Shown in pieces: positions 9,501-16,068 of a DNA stretch of 64,000 nt. The notes beneath the pieces were generated by a model, which saw only the letters and a program-made list of their open reading frames with translations, was not told the DNA's origin and made no database searches. This DNA comes from Chitinophaga oryzae (GTDB lineage: Bacteria; Bacteroidota; Bacteroidia; Chitinophagales; Chitinophagaceae), in NCBI RefSeq assembly GCF_012516375.2, contig NZ_CP051204.2, positions 3,844,001-3,908,000 on the forward strand, given 5' to 3'. A program made the translations under genes and the position numbers. Within the stretch, counting starts at the first letter, position 1. The number at the start of each line of letters is the position of its first letter.

Positions 9501-9782
9501 CGCTTCCCGCGGCTGCTGCCATCACCGGGGCCGAACGAAAAAGTGTCTGATTTCTGGAGCGTGAACGGGGCTTATGCGCGTGTAAAATATATCCAGATCG
9601 GTTATCAGTTACCGGTATCGCCAACCGGACGTCTCAGGCTGAAAGGCATACGGGTATACCTCAATGCGCAGAACCCGCTGACCATCACGGAGATGGAAGT
9701 CAGTGATCCGGAAACCCGGGGAGATGAAACAAAATACCCCATCATGAAAATGTATACCGCCGGCTTAAATATCAGTTTCTGA
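6501..9782 (+). CDS. SusC/RagA-family TonB-linked outer membrane receptor with STN domain
   Basis: This 1093-residue receptor starts at the ATG at 6501 (MQFHVNEIARP), a start style typical of long Chitinophaga SusC leaders. A hydrophobic signal core (SLLLALLTVAVSAL) lies about 32 residues in. Then come an STN signalling domain (about 55-115), a carboxypeptidase-regulatory-like domain, and the plug (LVVTGFSEQK, LVLVDGVPFDMNKLDP, SISVLKDAAAASLYGAR, GVIIITTKRG). The beta-barrel ends in a C-terminal Phe. The STN domain and the upstream fecR indicate transducer-type control. With SusD it should import an oligosaccharide, plausibly fucosylated given the GH29 gene downstream. Confidence 0.95.
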   Translation: MQFHVNEIARPPYGRNALPHRAISQNLVVVMRISSLLLALLTVAVSALKAEEAAAQRLKALKLTMLARNEPLIQVLRKIEQATPLRFAYNATQVNGNQLVNAAFNDTPMEDVLNTLLAPRSYAWKERGNNIMISVSTGTAPKTAVDSFVLRGRVLTQGEPPQPIPGTTVAVKGTTKGVITDPDGFFEVKAEANEVLVFSVIGYKPKEYTVQRNQRNLVISLQENVSGLNELVVTGFSEQKVKHMASSVATVNLSNVNNKPITQLSQALQGGVTGINVNQGSGLPGGDAAAIKIRGVGTFLSSDPLVLVDGVPFDMNKLDPNTIESISVLKDAAAASLYGARAGNGVIIITTKRGVPGVVNVQYNGYAGTQTPVYSPEFVDAATYMRMTNEAIRNNGGDPLYPEEVIRQTADKSDPVKYPSTNWKDEVIHQQSRIQQHSMSVSGGNSAARFALTASYLSQQGMVKNSSFNKGNVRANTSVDLSKNIVVFMDLFASREEQNQPYALGRGAAGILGWAYAAPPNIAAKYPDKPERPGYTYYGTYGESWNPVANTERGGVSNRVRDEILINLRPKWEIIPGLTLKGQFSYRVSSGADKINRDAYIFFDYFTNQKTGRDFTDIKSAGPSNRSSYYYTGGNLDYNKSFGKHRVNAVLGYSKEMNNPDPWKKITLASVFGKVYYSYADRYLLEAGMRRDGSSIFAPGKKWGNFPSVAVGWNLGNEAFMKPLTFLDQFKLRGSYGRLGNNAIDPYMYQSTVDPGNGKENTFGNPNITWEKVAILDIGADLSFFKNKVDVTFDWYNKKTSDLILRPQPSLTSAIGLTPVNIGTMKNVGWEVKLSYNTNVGKDVNIAFNAGYSRNKSTLLKLAQTLPLIEGNTIREVNGAFAEYYGYKSLGLIQQGDIEKGIAIIPGQAAGDIRYADTDNNGVIDDNDKVKLGATEPYSTYFGSISVKWKRFDFETMVTGIGQVVNFYNGRIAIPFNAASEGGTPLTWHMDYWTPENPGARFPRLLPSPGPNEKVSDFWSVNGAYARVKYIQIGYQLPVSPTGRLRLKGIRVYLNAQNPLTITEMEVSDPETRGDETKYPIMKMYTAGLNISF

Positions 9783-9792
9783 TCCTAAAAAC

Positions 9793-11403
9793 ATGACGAT
9801 GAAGAAATATTGTATCATTGCGGCCGGCCTGCTGCTGGGCTTTACGGCCTGCAAGAAAAATTTCCTGGTACGGGATAATCCCACCGCCACCACCGATGAA
9901 AAATGGTGGAACCTAGAATCCGATCTGCAAAGTGCATTAGGGGACATATACGGCGGACTGCCGTCCGGTACCCTGAGTGATTACGGCTTTATGTCCAATT
10001 GCAGGATGCACCTGGCCGGTACCACCGACGAGGCAGTATTCCGCGGGAACTATGGCGACTGGCAGACTTTTCCCGTAGGACTGGCCACCAGCCAGACGAA
10101 TTCCGTTACAGAGATATACAGAAAACATTATTCCTATATCCGCAGCGCCAGCCGTTTCCTGGAAAATTACCACCGCGCTTATGTGGAAGACGCCGCCCGT
10201 AAAGCACGGTATGCCGGTGAAGCGCGCGCCCTGCGCGCCTGGTACCACCTGGACCTTTTCCTGTTATATGGACCGGTTCCCATTGTCAACCACTCGCTAT
10301 CGCCGGAAGAACAATTCGTGAAGCGCAATACCAAAGAAGAAGTGGTCAGTTTCATTGCCGCTCAGCTGGATTCTGCCGCAGCAGAATTACCAGCCACTTA
10401 TCCGGAAAGCGACGTATACCGTATGAGCAAGGGCGCCTGTTACGCCATGCAAACGGTGCTTTACCTGAATGTGGGCGACTATGCCAAATGCGCGGAAGCA
10501 GCCAAAAAAGTAATTGACCTCAATGTATATGAACTCTATCACAGCGCACAACCCGGTGTGTCCAGCTACGCTTCGCTGTTCTCCTACAGCGGTATGATCA
10601 ATAAAGAACGTATCCTGTTCCGCAGGGGCGGACAAAACGAAGGTTTTTTCCGCAATGCGCCTAAAAGCCTCGGCGGACAAGCTACCACCAATCCTACCGC
10701 TGCAATGGTCAACACTTATGAAACGCTGCAGGGAAAAACGCTGGAAGAGCTGGGGCCGGACAGTATGGCCATTTACCAGGCCAACCCGCGGTATAACAAT
10801 AACCGCGATCCTCGTTTAGCGGCCAGCGTGATCGTTCCGGGCGAAACGTTCGTCAACCGCAAGCTGGAGCCGTTCACCGCCGGCAATGCCGACCAGATAG
10901 GGCTTACGCAGTCCACCCAGACAGGTTTCTGGACCAGGAAATACGTGGACGTCCAGGACGCCGGCGCGCCATGGAGCGGCTCCCTTCATTTTATGATCAT
11001 CCGCTATGCGGAAATATTGCTGGATTACGTGGAGGCGCTGGTGGAAAAAAATGAATGGCAGCACCCCGATGTGGTCCGCTATCTCAACCAGGTGCGGCGC
11101 CGTGCAGGCATGCCGGACGTGGACGTAAGCCGGTACAATTCGCAGGCGGCGCTCCGTGCGTTGATACGCCGGGAGCGGCAGGTGGAACTGGCATTCGAAG
11201 GACAGCGGTTGTTTGATATCCGGAGATGGAAAACCGCGGAAGTGTTGCTGAACCAGGCCGCGAAAGGCGCCGTGGACCCCGCCACCGGCAAAGCGGTTAT
11301 CGTGGAACAACGGAAGTTCAACCCCCGCCGCGACTACGTATGGCCTATCCCGCTGATTGAAATGAACACCAATCCCAACATGGTACAAAATCCGAACTGG
11401 TAA
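9793..11403 (+). CDS. SusD/RagB-family nutrient-binding lipoprotein
   Basis: The 536-residue lipoprotein has a signal peptide and lipobox LGFTAC (Cys20), so it should be surface anchored. SusD features include the N-terminal NPTATTDEKWW region, ARYAGEARALRAWYHLDLFLLYGPVP, and the C-terminal FEGQRLFDIRRWKTAE with the terminal YVWPIPLIEMNTNPN motif. It starts 10 bp after susC, as expected for a SusC/SusD pair in which SusD is the lid of the transporter. An ATG two codons downstream is an equal start candidate. The ligand is unproven; the neighbouring fucosidase suggests a fucose-containing glycan. Confidence 0.95.
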   Translation: MTMKKYCIIAAGLLLGFTACKKNFLVRDNPTATTDEKWWNLESDLQSALGDIYGGLPSGTLSDYGFMSNCRMHLAGTTDEAVFRGNYGDWQTFPVGLATSQTNSVTEIYRKHYSYIRSASRFLENYHRAYVEDAARKARYAGEARALRAWYHLDLFLLYGPVPIVNHSLSPEEQFVKRNTKEEVVSFIAAQLDSAAAELPATYPESDVYRMSKGACYAMQTVLYLNVGDYAKCAEAAKKVIDLNVYELYHSAQPGVSSYASLFSYSGMINKERILFRRGGQNEGFFRNAPKSLGGQATTNPTAAMVNTYETLQGKTLEELGPDSMAIYQANPRYNNNRDPRLAASVIVPGETFVNRKLEPFTAGNADQIGLTQSTQTGFWTRKYVDVQDAGAPWSGSLHFMIIRYAEILLDYVEALVEKNEWQHPDVVRYLNQVRRRAGMPDVDVSRYNSQAALRALIRRERQVELAFEGQRLFDIRRWKTAEVLLNQAAKGAVDPATGKAVIVEQRKFNPRRDYVWPIPLIEMNTNPNMVQNPNW

Positions 11404-11432
11404 ACCGATAGCAACATTAATCGTTTGAACAA

Positions 11433-13241
11433 ATGAAAAGAAGATTTTTAGAGATATGTTTTTCCGGCGCGTTACTGTTTTCAGCCGCCACCGCCTGCGC
11501 ACAACAAGATGCCGGACTGGTAGCCAACGCCAGTGAGCCCGAAGCCCTGCGCGACGCACGCATGCGCTGGTTCCGCGATGCACATTTTGGCATGTTTGTC
11601 CACTGGGGATTGTACAGCGCCGCCGCCGGAGAATGGAACGGGAAAGACTATGATGGCTGTGTCGAATGGATACAGAACATGGCCAACGTGCCGTCAGCGG
11701 AATATGCCGCCAAACTGACGCCGCTGTTTAAACCCAAAAAAGGCTTCGCCCGTGAATGGGCTAAAATGGCCAAAGACGCCGGCTGCCGCTACGTGATCTT
11801 CACCAGCAGGCATCACGAAGGGTTTGCGCTGCACGACAGTAAAACCACCACCTTCGACGGGATGGACGTGACCGGCCGGGACCTGTTCCGCGAGATCGTC
11901 AACGCCCTTCATGAGCAGGGGTTGCGGATAGGAGTCTACTTTTCGCTGCTGGACTGGCATCATCCGGACGCTTATGTGGAACACGGCATGCCTACGCCCG
12001 GCGGCGTGAAAAACGAGGGCCGCGACAATGCGAAGTATGTTGCCTATATGCATCAGCAGGCGGAAGAAATGTTTTCCAATTACGGGCCTATCGACGTGGT
12101 ATGGTGGGATTACAGCTCCAAAGAGATACAGGGCGAAAAATGGGGGGCTAATGCGCTGGTGGCGATGGTGAAAAAGCATCATCCCAATATTATCATGAAC
12201 AACCGGTTGTACGCGTTTGATCATAACAGCGAATACACCCGTGCGCATGGCGACCTGGTGACACCGGAACAGTTCATCCCGGAGACCGGTTTCAAGGGTA
12301 TGGACTGGGAATCCTGTATGACGATGAACGGCACCTGGGGCTATAGCAGGAGCAATCAGAAATGGCACACCAGGGAAGAGCTGGTCCGCAATATGATCGA
12401 TATTGTTTCCAAGGGAGGGAACTACCTGCTGAACGTAGGCCCCATGGGAGACGGCACCGTTCCGGAAAAGAGCGTGGCGCTGATGAAGGGTATCGGCGAC
12501 TGGATGCGGGCCAATGGCGAATCCATCTATGGTACGCGCGCCAATACCATCGGAAAGGTCAACTGGGGACGTATCACCACTGCGCCGGGGAAATTTTTCC
12601 TGCATATTTTCAACTGGCCGGAAGATAACCGTCTGCATGTGCCGCTGTTGCCCGACGCCGGCGTAACGCCCGGGGCCTTTTTCCTGGCTGACACGACGCA
12701 TGCGCCGCTGACAATAGCGGCAGATGAACGCGGACTGTTTATCGATGTCAGCAACAGGGCGTTTAAAAATAGCGCCGCTACGGTGGTGGAGCTGGATGTT
12801 ACCGGCACGTCGCTGGTGTCACAGGGCGTTTTCCCGGAAGCAGATGGCAGCTACCAGCTGATGGCGGGCGATGCGGTCCTTACCAATGGGGTAGGGCTGT
12901 CGGTAGGCGAGCAGGCGGCCATCTACAACTGGATGTCTGTAGACGGTACGGCTGCCTGGAACATCCAGGTGAAACAGCCGGGCCGGTACAGGATGATATT
13001 GCGTTTTGCCTGTACGGATGCCTCGGCCGGCTCGAAGGTGGCCGTAAGCGCCGGGAAAACAACGCTGACCGGCGTGGTGAAAGGCACGGACAATAGCTGG
13101 AGCGCTTACCGGGATTGGGACCTGGGCACCGTCACTTTGTCGAAAAAAGGCGTGGACCAAGTACTGGTGAAAGCGCTGACGAAACCGGGGCTGGGTGTCA
13201 TGAACCTGCAACGCATCCGGCTGATACCGGCAGGAAAATAA
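11433..13241 (+). CDS. GH29 alpha-L-fucosidase, secreted
   Basis: This 602-residue enzyme has a Sec signal peptide (about 1-24). The GH29 catalytic barrel is recognisable from MRWFRDAHFGMFVHWGLYS, CVEWIQNM, YVIFTSRHHEGFALHDSKT and VVWWDYSS. In the last, Asp226 sits at the expected nucleophile position. NYLLNVGPMGDGTVP follows near the end of the barrel. The C-terminal region from about residue 440 is a beta-rich, probably carbohydrate-binding, module. The enzyme should hydrolyse terminal alpha-L-fucose in the periplasm or at the surface. It is the last gene of the fecR-susC-susD operon, 29 bp after susD, and the only glycosidase in the locus. Confidence 0.93.
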   Translation: MKRRFLEICFSGALLFSAATACAQQDAGLVANASEPEALRDARMRWFRDAHFGMFVHWGLYSAAAGEWNGKDYDGCVEWIQNMANVPSAEYAAKLTPLFKPKKGFAREWAKMAKDAGCRYVIFTSRHHEGFALHDSKTTTFDGMDVTGRDLFREIVNALHEQGLRIGVYFSLLDWHHPDAYVEHGMPTPGGVKNEGRDNAKYVAYMHQQAEEMFSNYGPIDVVWWDYSSKEIQGEKWGANALVAMVKKHHPNIIMNNRLYAFDHNSEYTRAHGDLVTPEQFIPETGFKGMDWESCMTMNGTWGYSRSNQKWHTREELVRNMIDIVSKGGNYLLNVGPMGDGTVPEKSVALMKGIGDWMRANGESIYGTRANTIGKVNWGRITTAPGKFFLHIFNWPEDNRLHVPLLPDAGVTPGAFFLADTTHAPLTIAADERGLFIDVSNRAFKNSAATVVELDVTGTSLVSQGVFPEADGSYQLMAGDAVLTNGVGLSVGEQAAIYNWMSVDGTAAWNIQVKQPGRYRMILRFACTDASAGSKVAVSAGKTTLTGVVKGTDNSWSAYRDWDLGTVTLSKKGVDQVLVKALTKPGLGVMNLQRIRLIPAGK

Positions 13242-13296
13242 GCAGCAACGCTCCCGTTTGCCAGCAAAATGTTAAATCTGCCGCACCGCGGTTTCA

Positions 13297-13311
13297 TGGC
13301 ACAACTCTTGG
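13297..13311 (+). promoter_or_regulatory. Candidate sigma-54-type -24/-12 element
   Basis: TGGCACAACTCTTGG has the TGGC-N7-TTG spacing of sigma-54 promoters, with an intact TGGCAC half and a GG instead of GC at -12. The predicted start would be about 20 bp before the ATG at 13343. Confidence 0.4.
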
Positions 13312-13342
13312 CGGAACACTAACAGCATTAAAACTCATCACC

Positions 13343-13546
13343 ATGAAAAAGATATTGTTAGCGTCCACCATTGTAGGAACTGCTGCGGCAGGTTTAATCC
13401 TCTATCTGGTCAGAAAAGGAAAGACAAAGATGATTGACCGCTCTGCCGGTGTTATGGAAGATGATACACATACGAAAGAAAAGTTATTCGGGCAGAACCA
13501 CCATCCCGTGCAGCAGGAAGATATCTACAGCAGCGCAATGGGTTAA
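13343..13546 (+). CDS. Small single-pass membrane protein, 67 aa
   Basis: MKKILLASTIVGTAAAG starts an N-terminal hydrophobic helix running to about residue 23 (LILYLV), followed by RKGK and a polar tail ending EDIYSSAMG. No lipobox is present, so a membrane-anchored small protein with a cytoplasmic tail is likely. A TGGC-N7-TTG promoter candidate lies 40 bp upstream and a good terminator 22 bp downstream, so it appears to be a monocistronic unit. It resembles small envelope-stress proteins in general form only; no family is claimed. Confidence 0.75.
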   Translation: MKKILLASTIVGTAAAGLILYLVRKGKTKMIDRSAGVMEDDTHTKEKLFGQNHHPVQQEDIYSSAMG

Positions 13547-13567
13547 CGGATTTGATTGCAGCACATG

Positions 13568-13601
13568 ACCGGGGTCATCAAAAAATGACTGCCGGTTTTT
13601 T
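13568..13601 (+). terminator. Rho-independent terminator after small membrane protein
   Basis: ACCGGGGTCAT (13568-13578) pairs with ATGACTGCCGGT (13585-13596) with one bulged G, a short A-rich loop and a following run of six T. Confidence 0.8.
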
Positions 13602-13715
13602 ATTTTCCTGTGCTGGCGGCCTCCGGCCGGAAGCCCGTCGCGATGATTTTACACGCACGTTACACGAAACGGGATTTTTATCTACAGGAAAGAAAATAAC
13701 ATAGTGATTATGCCG

Positions 13716-13723
13716 TAATTTTG
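13716..13723 (+). promoter_or_regulatory. Candidate -7 box TAATTTTG
   Basis: TAATTTTG fits TAnnTTTG and lies 73 bp before the ATG of the receiver-like gene at 13797. No convincing -33 element was seen. Confidence 0.4.
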
Positions 13724-13796
13724 CGCCGGCATTTCTTTTGAGACCTGCCGGTTGTTAACCATTTTTGTTTACCATGTGAATAAACTATCCGTTACA

Positions 13797-14240
13797 ATGA
13801 AACAGAAGTTTTCCTGCTTTTTGATTGATGAGGTCCGTGACAACAGAAACCAGTTTTTCCTTGCACTCGATCTGTTACAGGCGACCCGGGCCTGTATTTG
13901 TTTTGATAATGCCCCCCATGCTTTATCCTACGCTGCCCAACAGGCATACAAACCGGACTATATTTTCCTGCATACCCGTCAGCCGGGCATAGATGGTGTC
14001 CGCCAACTGGAAGAGCTCCTGCAGTCTCCGCTGCTGGCGGATGTTCCGGTGATCTTCTACGCGGCCTCCTTTAACCCGGAAGATATGACCCGGATGAAAT
14101 TTATGGGCGCTACCGACTGGATGGTAAAACCATCCAACCTGCATGCGCTGCGCGACGGGCTGAAGCTGATTTTTGAAACGGTCAGCGGAAAACTGCCTGT
14201 GTCGCTTCGGGAAGCGCAACCTGCTGCGGTGTTGGTATAA
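13797..14240 (+). CDS. Receiver-like protein lacking the phospho-acceptor Asp
   Basis: This 147-residue single-domain protein has the CheY-like layout: acidic pair in CFLIDEVRD, then PDYIFLHTRQPGIDG, VIFYAAS and DWMVKPS. Aligned to CheY-type receivers, the phospho-acceptor position is His59 rather than Asp and the Thr/Ser switch position is Ala89, while the conserved Lys111 remains. It probably cannot be phosphorylated in the usual way and may act as a protein-binding pseudo-receiver. The ATG at 13797 begins the domain cleanly (MKQKFSCFLI). It precedes the trehalose genes by 67 bp on the same strand, and a link to them is only positional. Confidence 0.85.
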   Translation: MKQKFSCFLIDEVRDNRNQFFLALDLLQATRACICFDNAPHALSYAAQQAYKPDYIFLHTRQPGIDGVRQLEELLQSPLLADVPVIFYAASFNPEDMTRMKFMGATDWMVKPSNLHALRDGLKLIFETVSGKLPVSLREAQPAAVLV

Positions 14241-14307
14241 CGTATCGGTAGCCGTGCTTCCTACGGGGTTGGCGTGAAACAATTTCCTTGTCTTAAATAC
14301 CAGCGAG

Positions 14308-16068
14308 ATGATGACACGTTATCAACAACAAGGAGCATTGCTGAAAGCAAACGGGGAATGTGTTTTCCGCGTATGGGCGCCGTTCAGGAAAAGTGTTACG
14401 CTGCTCCTGCTGGGTGGGGAAGAGGTGGCCTATCCGCTGACGGCGGAAAAAGACAGCGGCTACTGGAGCACTACCCTGCAGGGCGTTACCGATGGCATGC
14501 ATTATTATTACCTGCTGGATGAACACCTGCAACGGCCGGACCCCGCTTCCCGCCGCCAGGAAAGTACGGTACACCATGCTTCCTGCATAACAGACCCCGC
14601 CAGCTTTACTTTTACAGATCAGCAGTGGAAGGGCATCTCCCCGGAAGACCTGATCATTTATGAAATACATATCGGCACCTTTACACCGGAAGGCACTTTC
14701 CGGGCTGCCCGGGAGCGGCTGCCTGCCCTGGAAGCCCTCGGTATTACCGCCATCGAACTGATGCCCGTCTGCCAGTTCGCCGGCGACATGAACTGGGGAT
14801 ACGATGGCGTATACCCGTTCGCGTTACACAACCGCTACGGCACGGCGGATGATTTTAAGGCGCTGATAAATACCGCGCATCACCTGGGAATGGCCGTCAT
14901 CCTCGATGTGGCTTTCTGCGGCAGTAATACGGAAGGAAACTATCAGTCCGACTTCGGCCCCTATTTTACACAGAAATATACTGCCAAAGGAGCGCCGGGC
15001 GTCAATTTAGACGATGCCTGGTGCGATCCCGTACGGGATTTTTATATACAGAATGCGCTTATGTGGCTCGACGAGTTCCATATCGATGGGTTGCGGATGG
15101 ATACGCTGCACGGCTGCCAGGATAACAGCGCGCAGCACTTTGTATGGGAACTGTCGGAAGCAGTAGGGGAGCTGGAACAGCAGACAGGTAACCGTAAACT
15201 GCTCATCGCTTCCACAGATTTGAACGATCCCCGTTACACCAACCCGGTGTCCATCGGTGGTTATGGATGTACCGCCCAATGGGCGGATGAATTTCATCAT
15301 GCGCTGCATAGCCTGCTGACCGGTGAAACGGAAGGGTGTTACGGAGACTTCGGCGAGCTGTCCCACCTGGTGCGCGCCTTCACCAACGCGTTTGTTTATA
15401 CAGGACAATACTCCCCGTTCCGCAGGCGGAAGTTCGGCCGCCAGTTAGTCGACAGCGATGCCCGGCATTTTGTCGTCTTCGCCCAGAACCATGAACAGAC
15501 AGGGCGCCGGAAAAAAGGCGAGCGGCTGGGCACATTGGTGTCTTTTGAGGCGCTGAAGCTGGCAGCCTCTACAGTTATGCTTTCCCCTTTTATCCCGTTG
15601 TTGTTTATGGGAGAAGAATACGGGGAGACATCCCCTTTTTTGTCCTTTACCGCGATGAGCGACGCCGGCGCTTTCCGGCGCAGCCGCCTGCGATGGGACA
15701 TCACAACAGCGCCTAATGCTGCTTTGCTCGCCTGCTACCGTTTTCTGATCGCTTTCCGTAAACACAGGCCCGCTATGCGCGTTACTGCGAAAGACGCGTT
15801 AGAGATACATCCTGTCGGTCAACTGCCATTACTCGCCATAAAACGAACCAGCGGGCAGGATACGGTGTTGATACTATTGAATTTTGATAAGGGAATACAA
15901 ACTTATCATCATGTGGCCCCAACACCATTAAAAAAAATATTTGACTCCGCGCATGAAATGTGGAACGGTCCGGGTGTAAAAGCCGCTGATGAGATACTGG
16001 AAAATGAACCGATTTTGCTGCAGCCCCTCTCGGCTGTCGTATATGAAATGGCGCATCATGAGGAATGA
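14308..16068 (+). CDS. treZ: Malto-oligosyltrehalose trehalohydrolase-like protein (degenerate active site)
   Basis: The 586-residue protein has the TreZ architecture: an N-terminal E-set/CBM48-like domain (1-100, FRVWAPFRKSVTLLL), a GH13 barrel (YEIHIGTFTPEGTF, NWGYDGVYPFA) and a C-terminal beta domain. TreZ normally releases trehalose from maltooligosyltrehalose made by TreY. Here only the nucleophile is intact (Asp265 in GLRMD). The acid/base Glu of the usual IAESDLNDPR motif is Ser302 (IASTDLNDPR), the third Asp of NHDQ is Glu396 (NHEQ), and region I DVVYNH reads DVAFCG. Activity is therefore doubtful. It overlaps treY by 11 bp, so the pair is co-translated. An alternative is a binding or regulatory role. 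Confidence 0.85.
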   Translation: MMTRYQQQGALLKANGECVFRVWAPFRKSVTLLLLGGEEVAYPLTAEKDSGYWSTTLQGVTDGMHYYYLLDEHLQRPDPASRRQESTVHHASCITDPASFTFTDQQWKGISPEDLIIYEIHIGTFTPEGTFRAARERLPALEALGITAIELMPVCQFAGDMNWGYDGVYPFALHNRYGTADDFKALINTAHHLGMAVILDVAFCGSNTEGNYQSDFGPYFTQKYTAKGAPGVNLDDAWCDPVRDFYIQNALMWLDEFHIDGLRMDTLHGCQDNSAQHFVWELSEAVGELEQQTGNRKLLIASTDLNDPRYTNPVSIGGYGCTAQWADEFHHALHSLLTGETEGCYGDFGELSHLVRAFTNAFVYTGQYSPFRRRKFGRQLVDSDARHFVVFAQNHEQTGRRKKGERLGTLVSFEALKLAASTVMLSPFIPLLFMGEEYGETSPFLSFTAMSDAGAFRRSRLRWDITTAPNAALLACYRFLIAFRKHRPAMRVTAKDALEIHPVGQLPLLAIKRTSGQDTVLILLNFDKGIQTYHHVAPTPLKKIFDSAHEMWNGPGVKAADEILENEPILLQPLSAVVYEMAHHEE

